DNA of 64,000 nt from Astropecten irregularis (lineage: Eukaryota > Echinodermata > Asteroidea > Paxillosida > Astropectinidae). Below are positions 39,901 through 51,900 of this stretch, in pieces (position 1 is the first letter of the stretch; every line of letters begins with the position of its first letter). A model generated the notes under the pieces. It had not been told where the DNA came from. It made no database searches and saw only the letters and a program-made list of their open reading frames with translations. The position numbers and the translations under genes are program-made. The DNA lies in assembly GCA_963971285.1 (NCBI GenBank), contig OZ020255.1, forward strand, positions 7,936,001 through 8,000,000, given 5' to 3'.

Positions 39901-42900
39901 CAAGGATGATGTTCGGTATAGCCAAATGTTTGGTATAGAGGTTATTCGCATGACGTCATTGGCCGTCAAGCACAATGATTGCACACGCGAAACAATACGC
40001 TTCAGTGCACACGCAACGTACAGTGTCCTACGGGTAACCATGGACAACGTAGAAAAGCTTGACGGCCAGTCACGTGATTTTATGACGTCGGTGAATGACC
40101 TCTATAGCGGTGTTTGTTATAGACCTTTCTTTTGCAACGTCACAGCCCGAGTTTTTGCCAACCAAGATGGCGGAAACTATGAAAAAATAACCACAATTTG
40201 AACACAACATTTCATAAACATGTCAAGATATTGCTGAATGTAATGGAAACAACACAAGCAATGATGGTATTAGTTTGTACAGCTATGGAAAGTTTGCAAA
40301 TTATGTTGAATTTTGTCATGCCGTCTGTCAAGAAGATGAAATGATTTGCAACATTTGGCCGCCCATGCCAAGTATTGCCACCAGCATGTCAGTGTTTGTA
40401 AATAAATAAAGATCCACTGTACCGCAATTTGGTGTCCTATTAAAATGAAATACTTTGTTGTATTCGGTTGTTCCGAAATAAGTCAAAAATTCAAGTACAT
40501 GTATTTCTAAATTTTATTTTTCATGATTTAATACTTACTGGTAATCACAAATTGAACAGACTCTTAACGATGAAGGAAAAAAAATGAATGATAATTATTG
40601 TTAAACCTTTGAGAAAGATCCTCCGAGGATCGAAACCTCAGGCCCTCCTAACTAGCCTCTGAGAAAGATCCTCCTAGGATCAAAACATCAGGCCCTCCTA
40701 ACTAGCCTCTGAGAAAGATCCTGCTAGGATCAAAACGTCAGGCCCTCCTAACTAGCCTCTAAGAAAGATCCTGCTAGGATCGAAACGTCAGGCCCTCCTA
40801 ACTAGCCTCTAAGAAAGATCCTGCTAGGATCGAAACGTCAGGCCATCCTAACTAGCCTCTGAGAAAGATCCTGCTAGGATCAAAACGTCAGGCCCTCCTA
40901 ACTAGCCTCTGAGAAAGATCCTGCTAGGATCGAAACGTCAGGCCCTCCTAACTAGCCTCTGAGAAAGATCCTGCTAGGATCGAAACGTCAGGCCCTCCTA
41001 ACTAGCCTCTGAGAAAGATCCTGCTAGGATTGAAACGTCAGGCCCTCCTAACTAGCCTCTGAGAAAGATCCTGCTAGGATCGAAACGTCAGGCCCTCCTA
41101 ACTAGCCTCTGAGAAAGATCCTGCTAGGATCGAAACGTCAGGCCCTCCAAACTAGCCTCTGAGAAAGATCCTGCTAGGATTGAAACGTCAGGCCCTCCAA
41201 ACTAGCCTCTGAGAAAGATCCTGCTAGGATCAAAACGTCAGGCCCTCCAAACTAGCCTCTGAGAAAGATCCTGCTAGGATCGAAACGTCAGGCCCTCCTA
41301 ACTAGCCTCTGAGAAAGATCCTGCTAGGATCAAAACGTCAGGCCCTCCAAACTAGCCTCTGAGAAAGATCCTACTAGGATCGAAATGTCAGGCCCTCCAA
41401 ACTAGCCTCTGAGAAAGATCCTGCTAGGATCGAAACGTCAGGCCCTCCTAACTAGCCTCTGAGAAAGATCCTGCTAGGATCAAAACGTCAGGCCCTCCAA
41501 ACTAGCCTCTGAGAAAGATCCTACTAGGATCGAAATGTCAGGCCCTCCAAACTAGCCTCTGAGAAAGATCCTGCTAGGATCAAAACGTCAGGCCCTCCTA
41601 ACTAGCCTCTGAGAAAGATCCTGCTAGGATCGAAATGTCAGGCCCTCCTAACTAGCCTCTGAGAAAGATCCTGCTAGGATCAAAACGTCAGGCCCTCCTT
41701 ACTAGCCTCTGAGAAAGATCCTGTTAGGATCAAAACGTCAGGCCCTCCTAACTAGCCTCTAAGAAAGATCCTGCTAGGATCAAAACGTCAGGCCCTCCTA
41801 ACTAGCCTCTGAGAAAGATCCTACTAGGATCGAAACGTCAGGCCCTCCTAACTAGCCTCTGAGAAAGATCCTGCTAGGATTGAAACGTCAGGCCCTCCTA
41901 ACTAGCCTCTGAGAAAGATCCTGCTAGGATCGAAACATCAGGCCCTCCTAACTAGCCTCTGAGAAAGATCCTACTAGGATCGAAACGTCAGGCCCTCCTA
42001 ACTAGCCTCTGAGAAAGATCCTGCTAGGATTGAAACGTCAGGCCCTCCTAACTACCCTCTGAGAAAGATCCTGCTAGGATCGAAATGTCAGGCCCTCCTA
42101 ACTCCACGCATAATTTTTTTTTTCTTAGTTTGAGAAAAGAATTACAACATTTTTTTTCAGAAAATTCCTTGAAGCAACGGATCAAGCATGAAAAAATGCT
42201 GGTTGAGCCATGAAAGACAGAACTTTAGCCAATGGCATGCAATGAGATGATGCTACAAAAACCAACATGGCGGAGGCCATCGCCACTGAAACCCACCAGT
42301 ATTTGTTAATTTTCCAGGGTATGTTATGACCCCGCCAGGGCTCATACAACCTGCGGACGTTAGTGCCACTACAGACAGACGTACAAAGGAGAGAGAAAAA
42401 ATTAGTCAAACGAAGAAGTCCACGTTAAAGGGATGGTACAGAACTGGTTTTTGCGACAAAACCGTTACTGACAGTGAAAGCACATTATGTAATCCATCAT
42501 ATACCTTAACTGACAAACCTGTAGAAGTTTGAGTTCAATCAGCCATCAGGGTCACGAGAAAATAGTGAAAACCCGTGTACAGAGAACTGTACACATTTCA
42601 ACAAATGAATAAAACGCTTCGAAGCGATTTATTCCAATCGGAAAATAGTTTCATTTATTTCTCAACAAATATGGCATTTCAGACAAAAACATTTCATGGG
42701 ATGTTTTCTCCTATCATCACCATTATACTGTGTAAGTTTTATGTGAATCTGTGATCTTGAAGTGTATTTTGTCTTACCAATTCTGTACCATCCCTTTAAT
42801 AAGAAAAGAAACATGTTACCATGAAAACATTCCGTGTTTCCGAGATAAAAAATCATCTCAGTATTACATGGAAACTCGGAAGGCAATTCAAGCTTCCATA

Positions 42901-45900
42901 GTTGAGGGCATCAAACACCAAAAATAAAACCACATTAATTTTGTAAAACTGTTAACTAGAAAGTTTCATTCTTATAGAATAGAATGTTTTGAATTCCCAA
43001 AACTCACATTATAGAACTGAGCCCAGTCTATTATCGGTTTCTTAGTTAATAGCACCTAACTAGTGTACCATAATTACCGCTTGCAACTTATCATTTGAAT
43101 AATTACATAGCAACTGTTTATCAAAACAAACTGCAATGGTGTATTGGTTACAAGGGAGTTAAAATGTTGCTGTAATCTGCTTCACAAGGATTGTCTCAGT
43201 GGAAACACAGCGCGAGAGTGTGTGGTTCTGAGAAGAACCGTTGGTATTATCTTGACATTCCGAACAGTGTGCTCTGTTCGTCCTCAGGAGAGTGCTTTGC
43301 AATCATCGCTATAAAAGCCTTAGTCCAGTCACTTTCCAGAGGACGAACAGAGCACACAGTTCGGAACGTCGAGATAATACCAACGGTTCTTCTCAGAACC
43401 ACACACTCTCACAGAAGAGATTATCATGGTGTCACTGCAAACCTACCTTCTTTTAGTACTTCCTACATGCATAGCTTCAAGTCTTATTAATATGAAACAC
43501 AGTGTGATACGCATCATGAATACGAACCCCAGATTCTGGGGTCGGCGAAAAACTGTAATAAGACTGGGCTCGTTTCGGTAATTATGATTTCTGAATTTTG
43601 GCGAGAAAACTTTACGTCGCTCTGGCCGTACATACCTTGTGTTGGTGATTTCCCAGTGTGACTTGGAACTTCCGATCCAGGATTCGGCCAGGGATTTCCA
43701 GTGGACCACATCGCTGCCGCAGTGCAGGATGCTACAGCGTGATATCAAGGCCGGCGAGGCTGTCGAGATGTCCGTCGTTTCGAAAATCACCGAGCAGGAA
43801 TCTGTAACACAAAATCCCCCACAAAACACAAATGTTAGTGGAAATCTAAAAAAGATTCTTCCAAAATCTCAAATTCTCCCTGTAGCTTTGAGATTTTATA
43901 ATTTGTAGCCCTTGACCTCAATTAGGTATCAGATTTAGGCTGATTTTCTATAGGAGAGATTCCCACGCTCAGCCTACATGTTTTATGCCATTTAAAGACT
44001 AATTTGCGATCTTTTTATCACGAATATACTAAAATTCATAGCCTCCCAAGCATTAGTTCTCTAATGTGTCACTGTATCCGTGCAACATAAAAAATTGGAA
44101 AGTGAACAAAGACAAAATAACTGGAGCGGGATTCGTACCGGTGACCTCCTGAATACCGTACAGGTGCTCGACCTGGATGAGCCATCCAGCCCTGCAGTAC
44201 ATTGGTGGTGAACCCAATAGTCAATTATCTTTGTTCGTTTGGCAGTCAGATACATTGAAATACATGTGTGCAAAATAATGACGTATCTCAAATATGATTT
44301 TATGCACTGATCCAGGAATGTAAGATACAGAAGATATTTTTGCACTGACATAAACTGGTCTAATGCATTCATGTAGTAAATTGGCAATAGAATAGAAAAG
44401 AGGTTGTTCATAATGGAAAAATGGTAAGAAGCTATTAGTGTTCGGTGGCTCAAAGGTGGTGATGCTTCAGACGCAGACCGCTAGCCTTTATCAATCTGAA
44501 GAAAACACCAATAATACAATGTTGCTGCATTGCGGGGGAACGTTATGTGACTATGTTGCAGTATTATGGTGAACAGTATAAAGTAAATATCTACTGAATC
44601 AAATTCTATGACGGTTTTGAGGACAGTGACACTGACCAGGCATGGGCAGCTGCTCTCCCTGACCCAGGTCCATCTTCTTGCTGTCTCTCTTCAGCAGTGA
44701 CCCCAGGCTCTCCGTCCAGTCTGGGTTGAGGGAGCCATCCAGGACAAGCCAGCGGCGGATCACGCTGGGAGGGTTCAGCAGTGCCTTGTTCTTCTTCTCC
44801 GTCTGAGCCGAGACTAGGAGTTCGGCGGCCGAGGACGAGGTGGCGGCATCGCGGACGAGGTGGGTTAGGATGCCGTCCCGCCAGGAGTGGGCGATGGGGT
44901 CGTACTTGCCCAGGAGCTAGGAGGGGATGCAGTCAGAGAAGGAGAATTGGTTTAGGGTGAAGAAGTTTCCTGCTATTATCTGCAGCAGCAGCAGGAACAG
45001 CAGCAGTAACAATGTCAGTAACAGCAGCAACAGCAACAGCAACAACAACAGCAGCAACAGCAAAAGCAACAGTATTACAGCCACATCAGCAGCAGCAAGA
45101 GCAACAACAGCAGCAACAGCAGCAGCAGTAGCAACAGTAAAAGCAACAGCAACAGCAGCAAAACCAATAGCAACAGTAACAGCAACAGCATTACAGTCAC
45201 ATCAGCAGCTGTTATTGCTGCTGTTGCTAGCAATAGCAACAGCAGCAATAACAGCAAGAGCAACAGTAACAACAACAGCAACAGTGTAAACAGTAACAAT
45301 TTTACAGCTACAGCAGCAGCACCAACAACAGCACCAAACAGCAACACCAATGAAGAAATGACTTTTTAATATAATAATCGTTTTTCCCAAACCGCCATAT
45401 AATAACCCATCAACATAAGGAAAGCTCCTCCAACATGTAGCATTACTTACAAGAAACGCCTTCAAATACTTTTCCTTTCTGTGTCTCTAAACAATTGTTA
45501 TACACATCGCTCTGATCTTTTTGTATAAAAGATTTTTTTTTATGAATTCCTATCATTATTATTATTTTCCAGGAATAGGGACCGATACGATATCTATCCA
45601 CAGTATTGGTCAAACATCAAATTATTTATCAAATGAAGCACAAAGAGGAAATCGCAAAAACAAAACCCAAATTTTACCTCTTCAACTGATAAAGCATCCG
45701 GGAAGATGACGTTCGCATCCACGGCAGGGTAGACGATCTGCTCGGCCCCGCGGGAGGCTGCGTCCATCCACGACAGATTAATTTTGGCCAGGACCTCAGC
45801 CGTCCGTCGGACTTTGTCCATGTTGGTGGGCCGTCGGGGCTCTGGCAGGTCGCTGGAGAAAGACTGCCAGGGCGAGAATTGCGGAATCGAAGCCGTTATC

Positions 45901-48900
45901 ATTTTTATACCATTGTAAGCATTTGTTTCAATCATGCCAATCTACAGTGCAATAGTCTTCCATTGCATGTTTAGCAGATGTTAAAGCATGCAATAGATAA
46001 ATAATGCATAATGCTTGATTTGTGTTCATTTCCTTTGCAATCTTGATGGACTATAAATTGTTAAATACACAAACTGTACATACAACACAAAAATTCAGAT
46101 TGCGTCTTCATTGAATGAGCGTTTCTTGACAAAATTGGACCAAGTTGGGATCTATTCTTTGCACTGTAACATCTAAGGGTCACTAAATTTTGTATGAAAA
46201 ATAATATTGGATGTTTTTGTATTATGCAAATTTTGAAAAAGTTTGAAAGTGAAGTTTTCTATTATTGGTCGGGCCTGGCCACTGAAAAGCCTGGCCAGGC
46301 CCGGGCCTTCGGGCCTAAAATCCTCATCTTGTCAGCCCTGAACTTCACTACAAATAGAGCTGCTTAATATCAATCAAGCCTGGCTTCTGGATACTGTCCA
46401 TGATCAATGTGGACTCAACCTGTCAATCAGGTTAGTGCCAACTATGATCCATGACACAGCAGGGGCTTGAAGTTGATAGTTTAAGGCTGGGGGATTATAG
46501 AAGCCCAAGAGCCCAGGCAAAGCCCAGGTCTGCTCAGGCTTTTCAGTGGCTGAGCGCAACCAATATTAGAAAGCTTCTTTCCTAACTATGATCCAGGACA
46601 CTCCTAGAGGCTTGAAGTTGATAGATCAAGGCTGGGGATTCTAGAAGTCCAAGACTCCAGGCAAAGCCCAGGCCTGATCAGGCTTCTCAGTGGCTGGGCC
46701 CAACCATTATTAGATGCTTTTTTCCCAACTGTGATCCAGGACACAGCAGGGACTTGAAGTTGATAGTTCAAGGCTAAGGATTACAGAAGCCCTAGACCCC
46801 AGGCACTATGATCCAGGAGACAGCTAGGGGCTTGAAGTTGATAGTTCAAGGCTAGGGATTACAGAAGCCCAAGACCCGAGGCAAAGCCCGGGCCTGGCCT
46901 GGCTTTTCAGTGGCCGGGCCTAACCAGTATCAACAATTTCTTTCCGGAACAGTTCCTGATTCTCTGACTCACCACGGTGGATATTTTCTTTGTCGGGCTG
47001 GTCCTGTCGTCCTCCTTAGCAGGGGGGCTGGAATGCAACGTGTTCAGCACTCGCTCCAACGTTTCACGACACACGGTCTTCCCGCTACCCGCCGGGCCGA
47101 CCATAATGACCCCTGACCTCTGCTTGAGGCTGTCGTACAACTCCAGAACCTTAAAGGTATAATACATGATGGGTAAAAGTCACAGAACAGCACTCGCACT
47201 TTGTCTGATCCAGCATGTACATGAAATGATAAACCTGTGCAAATTTGAGCTCAATCGGACATCTGAGTCACAAGGAAATTGCGAAAACCTGACTCAATTT
47301 TTGTTATTAAATAAAAAGAACTGTTTAGATCTTACCCCGAGATCCAAACTGTTTTCGGTCTATGTTTTACTCATTTATGGATAAATACAGCATTTCAGGT
47401 GGAATTATTTTAACGGTATGTTCCTACCAGCACCATCTTCATACCCTGAAAGTTATACGTAAATCTGTGAATATTTCTGTTTTGGTATGTTACCAATCCT
47501 GTACTGTACCTTTAACGCCAAAAACCAACACGTCAGTCACGTATGTGATTAAGCACAAGCTCAACATTTCAAATCTACAGGACTTTCCAGCCAGAACACT
47601 GAACACAAGACAGTTCGTATAAAATACAATATGTCTGGTGACTGATGCAACATGACACAAATTACATGTTTGAGAAGAGCTAGGAGATTTTAAACTTGTT
47701 AAAGTTAGGGTTGGTTTCACGAAGAATAAGATTGATCTTATTAAGTGTGAATCAATTTTAATTTCTTAAGTAAAGTGTGGTATTACTGACAACCCAACTT
47801 AGGATTAATCTTAAATGTTTTGTGAAAACCAACCCTTGTACTTTATAATATAATAGTCTTTGAGTCCCTGAAAATCCTGCAATAGTAGGAATTAAGTTTC
47901 CTGGATTCTAGACCACAGACTCTCTCTGGTTTCACTTTTGAACAATCTTAAGCACAAAATTGTCTTAAGCAGGAGAAGTCTTCCTTGATCAAACAGGATT
48001 ACCAACCAAATGCTAATGTGATGTTAATGACCATTATTATAATTATTATAATTATTATTTAATACAGCTTTTGACTTGTATTCAGTCATTGTTTGCTGAG
48101 CACAATAACATTCACAAGGGGTTTTAGCTAGCATACTGATTTTATTTACCAAGGATTTTTGGTGCTTAAGCAGCTCTATGAAATTGGGCCCTGGGGTTGA
48201 TTTTACCAAACTCATCGTAACTTACTATCAATCGTAGGACTTATGATGCATTGCAGCCCTATGATGAGTTATCCTTCGTAACTCGAGTTACGATCGATCG
48301 TAGGGCTTCGTGAAACCGACCCCTGGAGCTAAAAGGAAACATCTAAAATACCTTAGAGACGTGCTGGGGAGTCGCCTGAAGTTTATCGGCCACAAACTGG
48401 CACTGGACAGCGTCCACTAAGACAGGGTCGTGCTCCTGGCCGGCGGTGCTTGGCCTCCCCATCCCGCCCCAAGGGAAGACGCTTCGCAGGAGGTTCCTGA
48501 CTGCACGGGCGTGGTCGGGGCTGGGCAGGCGGGGCAGGAGGAGTGCTTGGAGGGCGGAGACGATTGCTACTTCTTCTCTGTGCTCTTCGTCTCTTTCCAG
48601 GGTGAAAGCATCCGGTGGGCCTTCTTTATAAACAAAAAATGGGGCAAAGAATCAAAGAGATTGTGAACAGGCAAAGTTTTGAAATTCCCCTAGCTTGTCA
48701 GATGCATCACTGCCGTGTCATTTGAAAAAAAGCTCCTTCGCAAAACCTTTCATCTTGATATAGTCTAATGCCTTTAGAAATCATTGTGACAAATGGGAGA
48801 CATTTGGTGCGGGCTGTCGATAGAGGGCAGCAAACAACTGGTCCCCGAAAACTTTAGTACACACTTTAAGTACGGCGATTGTCCAAAAACTCTCCAAAAG

Positions 48901-51900
48901 ACGCAAGAAAATGCTGTGAACATTAAATTCAGGACATTTACAATTAACTTTTAGCTTCACATTGCCGTCCAAACCAATTTTAATGCCTGAAAATACAAAG
49001 TGAGGTGAAATTCTTATGTTTAGCGAGGAATAATGTGCCAGGTCTCGCTTGCCAAACTAAAAACTTTGTGCACAAAACAATATGATATTTGACGTCGGCC
49101 ACCATGATCGTTTGTAACTCACCCTTTTGATGGCCAATACAAACAACCTGCAATGTTCTTGCATGTTATTATGGAGGTCGCAGGTTCGAATCCCACTCCA
49201 GTCACATTTCAATGAGTTTTAATTGTCCTACTGAGAGAGGCCACGACATATCCTCCTACCTTCAGCGATAGTCTCTGTATTGTGAGTGAGGCTGTTGCGA
49301 GTCGATCGTCCCGACATCTGGTAGACCTGTCGCTTGGAGTACAGTTTGGCCGTTGCTATGGCGATGGTTGCCATGGTGGTCCGTAGACCGAAAACACACT
49401 CTGTGTTCTCCGGGAACTGTTTTCATAAGAACAAAACAAAAAAAAGACATTTGAAATTATGGCCACTTTCAGCAAAAACCAGAAATCGGATCCAAAAAAA
49501 AAAATTAGACGAACTTTCAATGTGGGTAGGGAGAAACCGATTTTAATACAAATGTGGATTTTTAATTAGTCCATTCAGTGAAAAAGTTTTGTCACGGTAA
49601 CAATTTAATGGGTTAGGAGCCACAATGTTCAAGGAAACTTCAGTATTTGAGGCTAAACAGGTCAATAACCCAAACCCTGACCACAAATACCCCACCCCTG
49701 GGCTGAAAGATGGAACGTTCATACGATGGGTTATTTCGCTGGAACTAACATAACCAAATACGTATCAGTTCACATTTGGGATAACTAGTTGACTAATAGG
49801 GCCTTTTCGAAACAGAGGCTCAGGCTCAAGCTCAGGCTCTGTCATCCATTTGCTGAAAATATAGGTTGTGGTTTTTCATTGAAGCTGAAGCTCTGTTTTC
49901 CTTTTCAAACCAGAGAATCTACTTCCGAACCGCAGCCAAAAGCCTCTATTTTGATACCCGTTATTTTAGAATAGACTCACGAAAAGGAGCCGGAGCCTGA
50001 ACCTGAGTTTCGAAAAGGCCCTTAATAAAGACCTCCTAGCCATTTTGGGCTTGTTAGTTCACCCCACAGGAACCCAGATCTTCGGATCCACATCCCATGC
50101 AGGGTACGCTAAAATGGAATCCGGATCAGTAGAATCCGTGATCTTGTGCATTAATAAACAAACAGGCCCTCTGTCTGGCCAACCTCCCCCTTTAATAGAA
50201 TAGCGCCCTCACTTGAGTATGCACAGACACGATATAAGCTAAGGTGAAGTATTTCATTCATCTGACATCAACCGACCTGGGTTTGGAGTAGATCGGCAAA
50301 TGTGCACAGCTTGGAGGCAAGGGCATCCGCCTGGAGGAATCCGCGGCAATAGAGGGCGCTCTGCAGGATGACCTTGATGTCTGGCTTTATCATGGCGATC
50401 GTGCGCATTAATGACTGCAGAGAAAAAAAAAAATGGGTTTCACACAAAACTTTACTACGAGGCTATAGACATGGTAAGAGAGCCGGTACGGTATTCAGGA
50501 GGTCGCTGGTTCTGGTCCCGCTCCAGTCATTTTTTCTTTATTCACTTTTCAATGGCGCACTGTTATTATCCCTGGTCAAAGGGCTACATTAACATTCCTG
50601 AAACCATCTCAACTCCCTGGGGAGTATACATCCCCGGCTGCTGTAAGCACACAAAGGCTAACCAAACACACAAAGTCATCTCTACCCTCACAGGTACCCA
50701 TTTACACCTGGGTGAACAGGAGCAAATATGTGACAAAGCTCTTGCCCAAGGATGCAAGCACCACGAGCCAATGGCTGGATTTGAACCCACAATCTGTAGA
50801 TTGACCACAAGACCTTGAGAACGACACAACAGACCACTAGGCCAGAGCACTCCGCACTAGGCTACGGCGCCCCACTTTGGCACTTCATCAACCCCAGAGA
50901 TCATTTGCACAAAGACTATAACTCTAAGGAAGCAAGACTTGGTGAGCTTACCCTCAACGTATCCGGGATCTTCGTGGTGATGGAGCTGGTCGTGTTTAGA
51001 GTCGCAAAGCAGCCAAAGTTACGGCTGGCCGGCATGAGCGTGCCGTTGAACTTGACGTGGCCCAGGAGGGATGGCTTGTAGGTCCAGGCGGAGCGCTGGT
51101 CGGGCATCGCTGGGAGGGGAACAGAGAGAGAAGCCAAACATTGTTAGAGAGAGGTTATTCATGTTTGTATGCAACAAACTAACATTGAATGGGGGTACTG
51201 TCTGGAACAAAAGGTTCTGGGAACTTTTATTGTCCACAAATATCCGCTCATTGTGGTACATTCACCCCCATAGTTTGCATTTGAAAAGATCTGCATTTTC
51301 GAGTGGACATCTGGGCATGAACGGATTCAGAGTCCGCCTTGAATATGATCTTTTGTGCGGTGCTATTCAACCAATGCGTGCCTGCATTGTTTACGCCGAG
51401 CTCCCTGCACACAAAACCGGGCCAGATGACCTCTACGTGACTGGTGGCTGATAATGAGGTCGGAACAAGCAGGGCTGAAAATAATCCCGGGTAGAAGGGT
51501 TTTAATAAATCACCAAACAAACGACCACAAACGGACAATATCTGTGCATCACGTAATGTTCGCTAGTAATACCAGTGATTGGGGCTTCAATCGTTGCTAC
51601 ATGTGATCATCAAATATTTGGAGTTGGAGCTGTTTAACTTCCTTGCCGTCCACCCAGGGTAGTCCCTCTGAGCTATCAGAATTTGAACCAAGCTTGTCAA
51701 CTTCATTATACTCACCAGGAGTGTGGTACTCAGGGAGTAGGGGTACTGTCTCCGAGTTATCAGGGTAGTGCTCCTGTTGGTGCAGCCCGTATTCCCGGCC
51801 GATGGAGTGCCTACGCTGAGGCAGGCTGCGGATGCTGTGGGGTTCAGGCTTGGCCTGCTTGGTGGTGTCTGGGAAGGCGAGGAGGCTCCTGGTTCTAGAT

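Noticed and set aside
40611-42104. CRISPR array
   Set aside because: Units are contiguous and uniform with no variable spacers; this is a eukaryotic satellite.
44927-45465. Ser/Ala/Thr-rich and poly-Leu proteins
   Set aside because: Translations of a CAG/CAA microsatellite in several frames; no conserved sequence.
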